NCBI RefSeq assembly: GCF_000986795.1
Contig: NZ_LAYZ01000001.1
Location: 1 to 64,000 of the forward strand
DNA: 64,000 nucleotides
Origin: Salinicoccus sediminis
Lineage (GTDB): Bacteria; Bacillota; Bacilli; Staphylococcales; Salinicoccaceae
Direction: 5' to 3'
Every line of letters begins with the position of its first letter. Position 1 is the stretch's first letter. The position numbers and the translations under genes were made by a program. Below, piece by piece: positions 25,175-34,069 of this stretch. The notes beneath the pieces were generated by a model. It was given only the letters and a program-made list of their open reading frames with translations, was not told the origin of the DNA and ran no database searches.

Positions 25175-27804
25175 CCTGTTTCTATAAATCTGCGTAAGGA
25201 TTTCTGCATTCCGAACAGGTCCGCATAGATGAATGCGCCAAGGAGTGAGACTGCTGAAATGATCAATGTAACCCAGTAATAGGGCGGGGTATAGCTTATT
25301 CTGATGGATGTGTCGCCCGGTCCGACTTCGAATCCAGTCATGAGGTAGTTGGCCCGGAAGGCGCCGAGGTCGCCGCTGCTGTTGCCGGTGACTGTTATGC
25401 CGTCCCTGTACATGATGGGGACGACGGCAAGACCCGGATGTTCTTCATCGAGCGCGATTTCGTACGAATTCGGGTGTTCGGTGACTTCATAGGACACGTC
25501 ACTTTCACGGCTGGCTTCCTCCAGCCTGCTGTAGTCTTCTATATAGATGCCCTCAAAATCGACTTCGTATTTTCCGGATGACAGCTGGATCGGTATGGTG
25601 CGATCGAATTCTGCCCGGTAGAGCAGATCGTCTGCATATGTCCTGTACTTGCTGGTCGCGAACAGCCGGTCGTTCTGATAGCCGTCGACATCGACGGTGA
25701 ACCTTTTCACCGGATCGACGAGCTCGATGTGCAGCTCGATGTATACATCCGCCCCGTCCGCCGGAACGCCGGTCAACCCGCTGAAATCGAGGCGCAGCCC
25801 GCCGCCGTCGTCATGGACTTCGAGTGTTTGCCCGTCGTAGTCGGCATTGAATGCTTCCATGCCGACTTCATCCAGTACATTTTCAGGGGCGGCCATCACG
25901 CTGTTTGACGGATGGGCGTCAGTGACCACGCCCTCAAGCATCGCATGCTCGCGCTGCAGCGGTGTTGTGAGGGCGTCCGGATCGTAGATCCTGTCACTGA
26001 ACCGGATGAAGTCAAGCGGCAGCGTGTTTTCATGGATGGTGTACGTACCGTCCGTCAGAATCGGGCGGAAGCGGGCAGTGGTCAGGACGGCATCCCCCTT
26101 TCGCATCAGGTAATCCGTGCTGAACAGGGAATAGAGATTGTTCCTCGACTGGAATGAGGCATAGCGGCTGATGGATTCATGCGGGAAGTTCACTTTAAGG
26201 TCGTTGTAGTAGAAATCGATGATTTCCCCGTTGATGATGCTCGAGTACATGCTGGTGCCGCTGAAACCCATGTACATCGGTGTGTTGTCCTGCTCCCTCA
26301 CCCGGTAGTCTATTTTCTGCTCCGGTTCTTTCATTTCCTTGATATGGTCTATGTTGTACTGCTGCAGCTCACTTCTGTAGTGGTTGCTGTTGATGTAGAA
26401 AAGGTGGTTCCTGTCGGTGATGCCTGGGTGATAGATCTCCTCATTTGTATGGGAGGCGCTGACTGTTCCTGTGAAAATGATTACTAGTGCAGCGAGTGCC
26501 ACGGTGAAGGTTCTGCGCTCTTTATCCGCCGCCACGACCGCGAGCCCCACAAACTGGACCAGTGGTACCAGCCACAGCCAGACGACCATTTCGTCAGCAA
26601 TCCAGACCGACAACCCGAGCAGGATATAGACGGGCACCATGCTCAGTGCATATGTTTTCAAAGGCACATGCCGGAGATTGGAAAGATATTGCGCAATCAG
26701 CACCCCGTGGAAGAACACAAGCATGTAATGCCAGCGTTTTTGCGGCTGCTGGAAGCCGTTGAAGAATGTATCCACGTAGGGGGAGACAGTAAATATCATG
26801 AACACGATGGTCAGTACGGCGAACAGCTTGTAGTAGTAATTCCTGTAGAGGACCGGCGTGAACAGTGCCTGAACGGCCAGGAACAGTATGATGACCAGGT
26901 AATTTTCGTAGAATATGTTATCCTGCGGTCCGAGCTCGGCGATGAACGGCACTTCCACCATGTATTCCCTGGAGTCGTTGTTCAGGAACCCGCGGACGGC
27001 ATGGAAGAATGCTACTGTGGATATGCCGAAGCCGATGATGGCCGAAGGGATGGATAATTTCAGCACGCGCCCCGCCCCAAGATCCCCTTCACGCCGTGCA
27101 CACAGCCTGATCACCAGATAGACGACCGAGATGATCAGCTGGAAGTACGCGAAGTAGAAATTGTTGATGAGCGTGAGTGCAACGGCAAACACGAAGAGTG
27201 CCGGCCGGCCTTTTCTGATGAGTATTTCAAGTGCCAGAAATGTCAGCGGCAGCCAGATGAAGACATCACTGAAGAACGACCAGAAAATGGTGAACCTGAA
27301 ATAGGTCGGTGAAGCTGCGAATATGAATCCGCCAAGCACTGCGTATACCGGTCTGACGCCGATGATCTTCAGGAATTTATATGTGAAGAAGATGATGGCG
27401 AATGTCTTCAGAACGGATATGAAAAAGCCGTTGAATGCCCAGAATTCGATGTTTCCGGTATCGTAGCCGAATAAAAATTCACCGATCCTGACAAAGATGA
27501 TGTTGATGTGATAGATGACATTCGTCGAATAATAATAGGCGAGATCCGTATAGAAATCCCCGCCGAGTCCGAAATCCATATCAAAAAACAGTGTGCCCTC
27601 TTTGAACTTTTCATAGAGATAGAGCTGCATCGGCAGCATCTGCTCCAGTCCGTCATTGGCGCCTGTCATGAATATCTTCTGTTTTTCATCATCCGGTGCG
27701 ATCAGACGCCAGAGTACGTATGCATGGGACAGTAATGCCAAAAAGGCGATGAGCATCAGATACCGGAAACGTTTTGCGAGCAGGATCAACTTCTCCATTT
27801 TCAT
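25153..27804 (-). CDS. YfhO family polytopic membrane protein, probable lipid-linked sugar transferase
   Basis: An 883-residue membrane protein. About a dozen hydrophobic segments fill the first 460 residues, followed by a large extracytoplasmic region (about 460-855, rich in Asp and aromatic residues) and a last membrane segment near the C-terminus. This is the layout of YfhO (PF09586), a GT-C-like transferase that in Bacillus and Listeria moves a sugar from a lipid carrier onto teichoic acid outside the cell. The acceptor here is unknown. An early FMTGANDGLEQMLPMQ segment with Asp is where the family has its loop-1 acidic residues. Start overlaps the gtrA stop by four bases; a second ATG is two codons on. 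Third gene of the unit. Confidence 0.85.
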   Translation of the reverse strand: MKMEKLILLAKRFRYLMLIAFLALLSHAYVLWRLIAPDDEKQKIFMTGANDGLEQMLPMQLYLYEKFKEGTLFFDMDFGLGGDFYTDLAYYYSTNVIYHINIIFVRIGEFLFGYDTGNIEFWAFNGFFISVLKTFAIIFFTYKFLKIIGVRPVYAVLGGFIFAASPTYFRFTIFWSFFSDVFIWLPLTFLALEILIRKGRPALFVFAVALTLINNFYFAYFQLIISVVYLVIRLCARREGDLGAGRVLKLSIPSAIIGFGISTVAFFHAVRGFLNNDSREYMVEVPFIAELGPQDNIFYENYLVIILFLAVQALFTPVLYRNYYYKLFAVLTIVFMIFTVSPYVDTFFNGFQQPQKRWHYMLVFFHGVLIAQYLSNLRHVPLKTYALSMVPVYILLGLSVWIADEMVVWLWLVPLVQFVGLAVVAADKERRTFTVALAALVIIFTGTVSASHTNEEIYHPGITDRNHLFYINSNHYRSELQQYNIDHIKEMKEPEQKIDYRVREQDNTPMYMGFSGTSMYSSIINGEIIDFYYNDLKVNFPHESISRYASFQSRNNLYSLFSTDYLMRKGDAVLTTARFRPILTDGTYTIHENTLPLDFIRFSDRIYDPDALTTPLQREHAMLEGVVTDAHPSNSVMAAPENVLDEVGMEAFNADYDGQTLEVHDDGGGLRLDFSGLTGVPADGADVYIELHIELVDPVKRFTVDVDGYQNDRLFATSKYRTYADDLLYRAEFDRTIPIQLSSGKYEVDFEGIYIEDYSRLEEASRESDVSYEVTEHPNSYEIALDEEHPGLAVVPIMYRDGITVTGNSSGDLGAFRANYLMTGFEVGPGDTSIRISYTPPYYWVTLIISAVSLLGAFIYADLFGMQKSLRRFIETGKARNRR

Positions 27805-28187
27805 ACCTCTTTATCCTTGAGCACCCACCGGGTAATTGTATATGTAATTGGCACAGTGACAATCAGAACAGGCAGGGGTGCGATGATTTCATTCCAGCCG
27901 AACGTATCGACGAATATATACAGAAGCAGTGTCTGCATGCCCATGTTGACCACCTGGGTGAGCGGGAATTTCAAAAATCGTGACCAGGTCGGACGCACCC
28001 TGTAGACAAAATGGCAATTCAGGAAGAACGAAATGACAAATGCCGTCAAAAAGCCTGTGACATGGGACAGAAGATAGGGCAGCCCGGACCAGAGCAGCAA
28101 CGTATAGATTACATAATAATTGACGGTGTTGAGCAGCCCCGTCAGGATGAACCGCACGAATTCACAGCTGTCCTCATTTCGTCTCAT
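27801..28187 (-). CDS. GtrA family membrane protein, probable polyprenyl-phosphate-sugar flippase
   Basis: A 128-residue protein with four hydrophobic helices and the GtrA family pattern (FVRFILTGLLNTVNYYVIY at the start, FFLNCHFVYR in the middle). GtrA-like proteins are thought to move undecaprenyl-phosphate-linked sugars across the membrane. It overlaps the glycosyltransferase upstream by 14 bases and the YfhO-like gene downstream by four, so the three are translated from one message. Confidence 0.88.
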   Translation of the reverse strand: MRRNEDSCEFVRFILTGLLNTVNYYVIYTLLLWSGLPYLLSHVTGFLTAFVISFFLNCHFVYRVRPTWSRFLKFPLTQVVNMGMQTLLLYIFVDTFGWNEIIAPLPVLIVTVPITYTITRWVLKDKEV

Positions 28188-29121
28188 GCAAATCGTCCTT
28201 TTCCAAGGGCTCGGAATCCGACTCTTCAGTGATGATGAAATTCGGCCTGTTCTTGGTTTCTATATATATCCTGCCGACATATTCACCGATGATGCCGAGT
28301 GAGAAAAGCTGTACGCTGCCGAGCAGGAGCAGACTGGCGATGATGGTGAAATACCCGGGTTCATCCACACCGTATATCAGTATATTGACGAAGATGTAGA
28401 GGATATAGGCTAGTGATATGAGAAGTACCACAAGCCCGAGATGGAAACAGATGCGGAGCGGCCGGTGATTGTAGGCGCTGATGCCGTCCACCGCATAATC
28501 GAAAAGCTTGAAAGGATTGAATCCCGATTTTCCATTCGTGCGTCCCACATGGTTGAATTCTACGACTTTCTTGCCGAACCCGACCCATTCGAAGATGCCT
28601 TTTGAGAAGCGGTTATTTTCACTGAGCAGCAGGATGGCATCGACCACTTTGCGTGAGATGAGGCGGAAGTCGCCTTCCCCGTCCACAAGACGGACGGTAC
28701 TCGTACTGTTCATCACTCTGTAGAACAGGTTCGCCGGTATGCGTTTCATGAGCGGTTCTCCGCTCCTGTTCCGTTTGGCGATCACCTGGTCGTATCCCGC
28801 CTCGAAATGAGCGTTCATCTCTGCGATCATGGATGGGGGATGCTGGAGGTCGCCGTCCATGATGACAGCCGCTTCTCCGCGCGCTTTCCCGAGTCCTGCG
28901 ATGATGGCCGATTCCTTGCCGAAATTGCGGGAGAAGGAGATGTACCTGACATGCCGGCTGCCAAGGTTTTTTATCGTCTCCAGTGTATCATCCTCCGAGC
29001 CGTCATCGATGAAGATGATTTCATGTTCTTTTCCGATCACGTTCATCACCGCGCGGATTTCATCATGCAGCACGGGGATGTTCCGTGCTTCATTAAGAAC
29101 AGGAACTATGATTGACAGCAT
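28174..29121 (-). CDS. GT2 glycosyltransferase, polyprenyl-phosphate sugar synthase (GtrB/CsbB type)
   Basis: A 315-residue family 2 glycosyltransferase: N-terminal Rossmann-like domain with SIIVPVLNEARNI, the metal-binding DGDLQHPP and a later RMPANLFYR-like segment, then two C-terminal membrane helices (about 230-250 and 265-290). Such enzymes (CsbB, YkcC, GtrB) transfer a sugar from a nucleotide donor to undecaprenyl phosphate on the cytoplasmic side. It is first in the operon with GtrA (flippase) and YfhO (transferase). Start follows AGGAGGCG on the minus strand. Which sugar is used cannot be read from the sequence. Confidence 0.88.
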   Translation of the reverse strand: MLSIIVPVLNEARNIPVLHDEIRAVMNVIGKEHEIIFIDDGSEDDTLETIKNLGSRHVRYISFSRNFGKESAIIAGLGKARGEAAVIMDGDLQHPPSMIAEMNAHFEAGYDQVIAKRNRSGEPLMKRIPANLFYRVMNSTSTVRLVDGEGDFRLISRKVVDAILLLSENNRFSKGIFEWVGFGKKVVEFNHVGRTNGKSGFNPFKLFDYAVDGISAYNHRPLRICFHLGLVVLLISLAYILYIFVNILIYGVDEPGYFTIIASLLLLGSVQLFSLGIIGEYVGRIYIETKNRPNFIITEESDSEPLEKDDLHETK

Positions 29122-29139
29122 TTCTTCGCCTCCTCAGGA

Positions 29140-29168
29140 TTTATTAAATGATGATTGTATTATATAAT
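29140..29168. promoter_or_regulatory. Shared divergent promoter region of rbgA and the glycosylation module
   Basis: The palindrome ATTATATAAT (29159-29168) contains TATAAT on both strands. On the plus strand TTTATT lies 17 bases upstream of TATAAT (29163-29168). On the minus strand only a poor -35 match is seen. Divergent genes start on either side. Confidence 0.4.
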
Positions 29169-29211
29169 ATGGAGATGAATTAATGAAACATAAGGAACGA
29201 AGGTGAAGGCA

Positions 29212-30063
29212 ATGAGTATAAACTGGTTCCCGGGCCATATGGCCAAGGCGCGCAGGGAAATCGAAGAGAATCTGAAGAAAATCGATGTTGTCATAGAAAT
29301 ACTGGATGCAAGGATTCCGGCTTCCAGCCATAATCCGATGCTCGATGAAGTGACCCGTCACAAGCCCCGGGTGGTCATTCTCAATAAAAAGGACATGGCG
29401 GACGAAAGAGCGACGAAATCATGGATTTCAAGGCTTGAGAAGGAAGGGAAGCACCCGGTTGCGATCAACGGCAGGGACAATCAGATCATCCGCAAGATCG
29501 AGCCGCTCGCAATCGAAGCGACAGAAGAGATGTTTGAGAAGATGGCTGCCAAAGGGATCAACAGGAGGGCCATCCGCGCGATGATAATCGGCATCCCGAA
29601 TGTCGGCAAATCGACGGTCATCAATAACATTGCGAAAAAGAAGATCGCACAGACCGGCAACACACCGGGAGTGACAAAGCGCCAGCAGTGGATCAAGGCG
29701 GGCACACGCATGGAGCTTCTGGATACGCCGGGCATACTGTGGCCGAAGTTCGAAGACGAGGAAACAGGGAAAAAGCTCTCCCTCACAGGCGCCATCAAAG
29801 ATACAGTCGTGCCGCTTGATGAAGTGGCGATCTACGGCATGAACTTCCTGCTTGAGCATGACAGGGAGACTTTCAACAGGTTCTACAATGTCGATGCGGA
29901 TATGGACGCAGACATTGTGGAGATATACGAAGCAATCGGCAGATCGCGGGGGCTTAAAGCCGGCGGGAACGAAATCAACTATGAAGCGGTTACGAACAGG
30001 ATCATCTATGATATCAGGAATGCCAAAATCGGCAGATATACATTCGACCGGGCGGTGGACTGA
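29212..30063 (+). CDS. rbgA: Ribosome biogenesis GTPase RbgA (YlqF)
   Basis: Needed for a late step of 50S assembly. The 283-residue protein has circularly permuted GTPase motifs: an N-terminal [22 protein letters not shown] (G4), then the P-loop GIPNVGKST (G1) and DTPGILWPK (G3), and a helical C-terminal domain. The start [10 protein letters not shown] at 29212 matches relatives better than a GTG nine bases earlier. It is followed without gap by rnhB. Confidence 0.94.
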   Translation: MSINWFPGHMAKARREIEENLKKIDVVIEILDARIPASSHNPMLDEVTRHKPRVVILNKKDMADERATKSWISRLEKEGKHPVAINGRDNQIIRKIEPLAIEATEEMFEKMAAKGINRRAIRAMIIGIPNVGKSTVINNIAKKKIAQTGNTPGVTKRQQWIKAGTRMELLDTPGILWPKFEDEETGKKLSLTGAIKDTVVPLDEVAIYGMNFLLEHDRETFNRFYNVDADMDADIVEIYEAIGRSRGLKAGGNEINYEAVTNRIIYDIRNAKIGRYTFDRAVD

Positions 30064-30828
30064 TTGAAGCCCGTACGTGAAATCACTGCAGAAATCGCCG
30101 GTTTCTCTACGCCCCAAGAGATTGAGAACTGCATCTATAAGGAAGATGGCCGGAAAGGTGTGACGGATGCCCTCGACAGGCAGAAGAGACGGATTGAAAA
30201 AGAACAGGTGCTCCTTGACAAATATGAAGAGATGCGCCGGTTTGAGCGTGAACTTGAACCGGGCTGCAGCTACATCGCAGGCGTGGACGAAGCAGGACGG
30301 GGCCCGATTGCCGGAGAAGTCGTGGCTGCTGCTGTAATACTGCCCGCGGGGTTTTTATTGCCGGGACTGGATGATTCAAAGAAGCTGTCAGCTAAAAAGC
30401 GTGAGGCCTTCCGCGAGATCATCATGCGTGAAGCGCATGTCGGTATCGGCATCGCGGATGCCGGTGAAATTGATGCCCTCAATATATACGAGGCTTCAAG
30501 GCTTGCGATGCAGAGGGCTGTGGAAAGTCTCACTGTCGGGCCGGACCATCTTCTCGTGGATGCGATGACAATTGATGCGGGAGTGGAGGAGACATCCATC
30601 ATAAAAGGGGACGCGAACTCCGTGTCCATCGCCGCTGCGAGCGTCATTGCCAAGACGACACGCGACAGGATGATGGCGGAATATGATATGCTGTACCCCG
30701 GCTACCATTTTTTGAGTAACAAAGGGTACGGTACGAAGGAACATCTGGCAGGGCTTGAAAAGCTCGGAGCCACGCCGATACACAGGAGGACCTTCGAACC
30801 GGTCAAAAGTTTGGTTCTAAAGCATTAA
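30064..30828 (+). CDS. rnhB: Ribonuclease HII
   Basis: Removes RNA from RNA/DNA hybrids, including misincorporated ribonucleotides. The 254-residue protein has the catalytic core AGVDEAGRGPIAGEV (about 74-88), the LDDSKKLS loop and a second acidic site LLVDAMTID. A TTG start directly after the rbgA stop gives the full staphylococcal-type N-terminal extension; the next ATG, at about codon 57, would remove it. The TTG call therefore rests on length and similarity. Confidence 0.9.
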   Translation: MKPVREITAEIAGFSTPQEIENCIYKEDGRKGVTDALDRQKRRIEKEQVLLDKYEEMRRFERELEPGCSYIAGVDEAGRGPIAGEVVAAAVILPAGFLLPGLDDSKKLSAKKREAFREIIMREAHVGIGIADAGEIDALNIYEASRLAMQRAVESLTVGPDHLLVDAMTIDAGVEETSIIKGDANSVSIAAASVIAKTTRDRMMAEYDMLYPGYHFLSNKGYGTKEHLAGLEKLGATPIHRRTFEPVKSLVLKH

Positions 30829-30842
30829 TTTAATTTCTTCAG

Positions 30843-30871
30843 TTTACTTTGATGAAATCCTTTTCTATAAT
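30843..30871 (+). promoter_or_regulatory. Promoter of sucCD
   Basis: TTTACT (30843-30848), exactly 17 bases, TATAAT (30866-30871), 38 bases before the sucC start. Confidence 0.65.
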
Positions 30872-30909
30872 TGAATGGTAAGGTTTAAAAAAGTCTTAGG
30901 AGGATGAAC

Positions 30910-32079
30910 ATGAATATCCATGAGTATCAAGGGAAAGAAATTTTTCGCTCCATGGGCGTAGCCGTGCCTGAAGGCAGCGTGGCATATACACCTGAGGAAG
31001 CAGTGGACGTTGCAAAAACACTTGATTCCGATGTGTATGTTGTAAAAGCTCAGATTCACGCAGGCGGCCGCGGGAAAGCCGGCGGTGTCAAAATTGCCAA
31101 GTCCATCGATGAGGTAAGGGAATATGCCAAGGAACTGCTTGGCAAAGTTCTCGTTACACATCAGACAGGTCCTGAAGGCAAGGAAGTCAAAAGGCTCCTG
31201 ATCGAAGAAGGGTGCGACATCCAGAATGAATTCTACATCGGTTTCGTCATCGACCGTGCAACTGACCGCGTCGTACTGATGGGGTCCGAAGAGGGCGGTA
31301 CGGAAATCGAGGAAGTAGCTGAAAAAACACCTGAAAAGATCTTCAAGGAAGTCATCGACCCTGTCGTCGGCCTGATGCCGTACCAGGCGAAACGTCTTGC
31401 ATTCAACATAAATATCCCTAAAGAGTCCGTTAACAAAGCGGCTAAACTCATGCTTTCACTGTACAATGTATTTACAGAGAAAGATTGTGCAATCGTGGAA
31501 ATCAACCCGCTTGTATCTACCGGTTCGGGAGACGTTCTTGCGCTGGATGCAAAGATCAACTTTGATGAGAACGCACTGTTCCGCAACAAGGATATTGTAG
31601 AACTCCGTGACCTCGATGAAGAGGATCCGAAGGAAATCGAGGCGTCAAAATATGACCTTTCATATGTTGCCTTGGATGGAAACATCGGCTGCATGGTGAA
31701 CGGTGCAGGCCTTGCGATGGCAACTATGGATACAATCAACCACTTCGGCGGAAAACCTGCCAACTTCCTGGATGTAGGGGGCGGCGCAACAACCGAGAAA
31801 GTTACTGAAGCATTCAAGATCATCCTCGGTGATGAAGGTGTGAGAGGTATCTTTGTCAATATCTTCGGCGGCATCATGAAGTGCGACGTCATTGCTGAAG
31901 GTGTAGTGGAGGCAGTCAAGAATGTCGGTCTCGATATTCCGCTTGTAGTTCGTCTTGAAGGTACGAACGTCGAGAGAGGCAAGGAAATCCTTGATGGTTC
32001 CGACTTCGACATCATCCCTGCAAGCACTATGGCGGAAGGCGCTCAAAAAATCATTGAAGCGGTCAACCAAAATAAATAA
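30910..32079 (+). CDS. sucC: Succinyl-CoA synthetase beta subunit, ADP-forming
   Basis: TCA cycle enzyme that makes ATP or GTP from succinyl-CoA with SucD. The 389-residue protein has an N-terminal ATP-grasp domain ([17 protein letters not shown], then [17 protein letters not shown]) and a C-terminal CoA ligase domain with [11 protein letters not shown] and [11 protein letters not shown]. Start ATG 30910 is six bases from AGGAGG; the ATG six bases earlier touches the site and was rejected. Confidence 0.95.
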   Translation: MNIHEYQGKEIFRSMGVAVPEGSVAYTPEEAVDVAKTLDSDVYVVKAQIHAGGRGKAGGVKIAKSIDEVREYAKELLGKVLVTHQTGPEGKEVKRLLIEEGCDIQNEFYIGFVIDRATDRVVLMGSEEGGTEIEEVAEKTPEKIFKEVIDPVVGLMPYQAKRLAFNINIPKESVNKAAKLMLSLYNVFTEKDCAIVEINPLVSTGSGDVLALDAKINFDENALFRNKDIVELRDLDEEDPKEIEASKYDLSYVALDGNIGCMVNGAGLAMATMDTINHFGGKPANFLDVGGGATTEKVTEAFKIILGDEGVRGIFVNIFGGIMKCDVIAEGVVEAVKNVGLDIPLVVRLEGTNVERGKEILDGSDFDIIPASTMAEGAQKIIEAVNQNK

Positions 32080-32096
32080 TAACGGAGGAATCTACT

Positions 32097-33005
32097 GTGG
32101 GTGTATTTATCGATAAAGATACGAAAGTACTGGTACAAGGTATAACAGGTTCAACAGCGCTGTTCCATACAAAACAGATGATTGAATACGGCACGAAGAT
32201 CGTTGCCGGCGTCACTCCAGGCAAAGGCGGCCAGGAAGTGGAAGGCGTACCTGTGTACAATACTGTTGAAGAAGCTAAAGAAGCAACGGGTGCAAACGTC
32301 TCTGTAATCTATGTTCCGGCACCGTTCGCAGCAGACGCGATCGTCGAGGCGGCAGATGCAGAGCTTGATATGGCAATCTGTATTACAGAGCACATCCCTG
32401 TGCTCGACATGGTCAAAGTGAAACGCTACCTCGAGGACAAGAAGACACGCCTCGTAGGGCCGAACTGTCCGGGTGTAATCACAGCCGATGAGTCCAAGAT
32501 CGGCATCATGCCTGGATATATCCACAAAAAAGGCCACGTGGGCGTGGTCAGCCGTTCAGGCACGCTGACTTATGAAGCTGTTCACCAGCTGACGGAAGCG
32601 GGAATAGGCCAGACGACTGCTGTCGGTATCGGCGGTGACCCTGTCAACGGTACAGACTTCATCGATTCACTCAAAGCTTTCAATGAAGACCCTGAAACTT
32701 ATGCGGTCGTGATGATCGGTGAAATCGGAGGTACTGCCGAAGAGGAAGCTGCGGAGTGGGTCAAGGAAAATATGACCAAGCCTGTAGTCGGCTTCATCGG
32801 CGGTGTGACAGCACCTCCGGGCAAACGCATGGGACATGCCGGCGCCATCATCTCCGGCGGTAAAGGGACTGCTGACGAGAAGATCAAGACCATGAATTCA
32901 TGCGGCATCGAAACAGCAGATACGCCTTCCGAAATTGGTGAAACGCTGATCGAGCGCATCAAACAGGAAGACGGACTTTATGAAAAATGTCTGACTGTAA
33001 AGTAA
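32097..33005 (+). CDS. sucD: Succinyl-CoA synthetase alpha subunit
   Basis: CoA-binding partner of SucC. The 302-residue protein has the N-terminal CoA domain ([15 protein letters not shown]), the GPNCPGVI loop, [10 protein letters not shown], and the phosphorylated histidine near the C-terminus in RMGHAGAII. It starts at GTG 32097 behind ACGGAGGA; the encoded [11 protein letters not shown] matches the family start. Confidence 0.95.
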   Translation: MGVFIDKDTKVLVQGITGSTALFHTKQMIEYGTKIVAGVTPGKGGQEVEGVPVYNTVEEAKEATGANVSVIYVPAPFAADAIVEAADAELDMAICITEHIPVLDMVKVKRYLEDKKTRLVGPNCPGVITADESKIGIMPGYIHKKGHVGVVSRSGTLTYEAVHQLTEAGIGQTTAVGIGGDPVNGTDFIDSLKAFNEDPETYAVVMIGEIGGTAEEEAAEWVKENMTKPVVGFIGGVTAPPGKRMGHAGAIISGGKGTADEKIKTMNSCGIETADTPSEIGETLIERIKQEDGLYEKCLTVK

Positions 33006-33034
33006 TTGAAATATAAATCATCGATGTGATGATG

Positions 33035-33070
33035 AAAGAGGAGAATCCCGGCGGATTTCTCCTCTTTTTT
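33035..33070 (+). terminator. Terminator after sucD
   Basis: Stem AAAGAGGAGAATCC / GGATTTCTCCTCTTT with one bulged base, CGGC loop, T run. Confidence 0.85.
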
Positions 33071-33077
33071 ACTTTTA

Positions 33078-33133
33078 TTGACAGTAGATGTATCAGAACA
33101 TTAACATGTGTGCTGTCGTTTTTCTTCTATAAT
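33078..33133 (+). promoter_or_regulatory. Possible promoter region of dprA
   Basis: Two partial signals: a perfect TTGACA (33078-33083) with a weak TAACAT 18 bases on, and a perfect TATAAT (33128-33133) without a good -35 box. Which is used is unclear. Confidence 0.35.
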
Positions 33134-33163
33134 ATATGTAAAACATAAAACAGGAGGAAGAAG

Positions 33164-34000
33164 ATGAAGATGCTTTCGATGAGCCTCGCCGGTGTCACTC
33201 CACATGAATATGCAGCACTTTTGGGGAAGGACAGAAGGATTGACAGACAGAAACTTGCTGAAAAGTTGAGGTTTGCCGGACAGCTGGACGAGGATTATCT
33301 AAAAAGGAACATGAGGGAGAACAATATTTCAGTGATCACCATCGAAGACGGGATCTATCCTGCCGGTCTCAGGGAAATCTATGATCCGCCCTACATAATT
33401 TACTGCAGGGGAGATGTCGGATTATTGAATGATCCGCTGCTCGGTGTGGTCGGAAGCAGAAAGGCGACCAGCTACTCAAGGAAAGTGTTATCTGACATTT
33501 TACCCCATTTTAAAAATAAAATTTCAATAGTTTCAGGGCTTGCCTACGGTGCAGATGAGATGGCGCATGAAATTTCCATCAATGCCGGGCTCAAAACGAT
33601 CGGCGTACTGGCTTTCGGTTTCGATTTCCATTACCCCGCAACGACACAAAAAATCAGGGATATAATGGAAAAAGACCATCTGGTCATCAGTGAATACCCC
33701 CCTTCTGCAGGTATTGAAAAATGGAAGTTCGTTGCAAGGAACCGCATCATAGCAGGGCTTTCAGAAGGTGTGCTGGTTACGGAGGCCGAGGAGCAAAGCG
33801 GGAGCCTTATTACACTGGACATGGCCCTGAATGAAAATAGGCACGCCTACTGCATCCCTGGAAACATCACTTCGAAATTATCAGCCGGGACAAATTCAAG
33901 GGTGCGTGAAGGGGCGAAACCCGTCGTGTGCGCGGAGGATATTTTAGAAGATTTTTCCTATGGAATTTCATCTGCATCTGAAAAATTAAAACTTTTATAG
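33164..34000 (+). CDS. dprA: DNA-processing protein DprA
   Basis: Loads RecA on incoming single-stranded DNA during transformation. The 278-residue protein shows the Rossmann-like core with GVVGSRKATSYS, SGLAYGADEMAH, and RNRIIAGLSEGVLVTEAEEQSGSLIT. Size is normal for staphylococci. It is located before topA as in related genomes. Start follows AGGAGGA. Confidence 0.93.
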   Translation: MKMLSMSLAGVTPHEYAALLGKDRRIDRQKLAEKLRFAGQLDEDYLKRNMRENNISVITIEDGIYPAGLREIYDPPYIIYCRGDVGLLNDPLLGVVGSRKATSYSRKVLSDILPHFKNKISIVSGLAYGADEMAHEISINAGLKTIGVLAFGFDFHYPATTQKIRDIMEKDHLVISEYPPSAGIEKWKFVARNRIIAGLSEGVLVTEAEEQSGSLITLDMALNENRHAYCIPGNITSKLSAGTNSRVREGAKPVVCAEDILEDFSYGISSASEKLKLL

Positions 34001-34030
34001 TTGACAAACAATTTTGCTTCACTGTATTAT
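34001..34030 (+). promoter_or_regulatory. Promoter of topA
   Basis: Perfect TTGACA (34001-34006) directly after the dprA stop, 18 bases, TATTAT (34025-34030), 39 bases before the topA start. Confidence 0.75.
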
Positions 34031-34069
34031 TTGGATTTGAAAAGACAAGAAAAAAGGAGGCAGTCGAAA

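Noticed and set aside
33950-34069. Extension of topA to the TTG at 34001
   Set aside because: The TTG is the -35 box of the topA promoter, and the site AAGGAGG before 34070 fixes the start.
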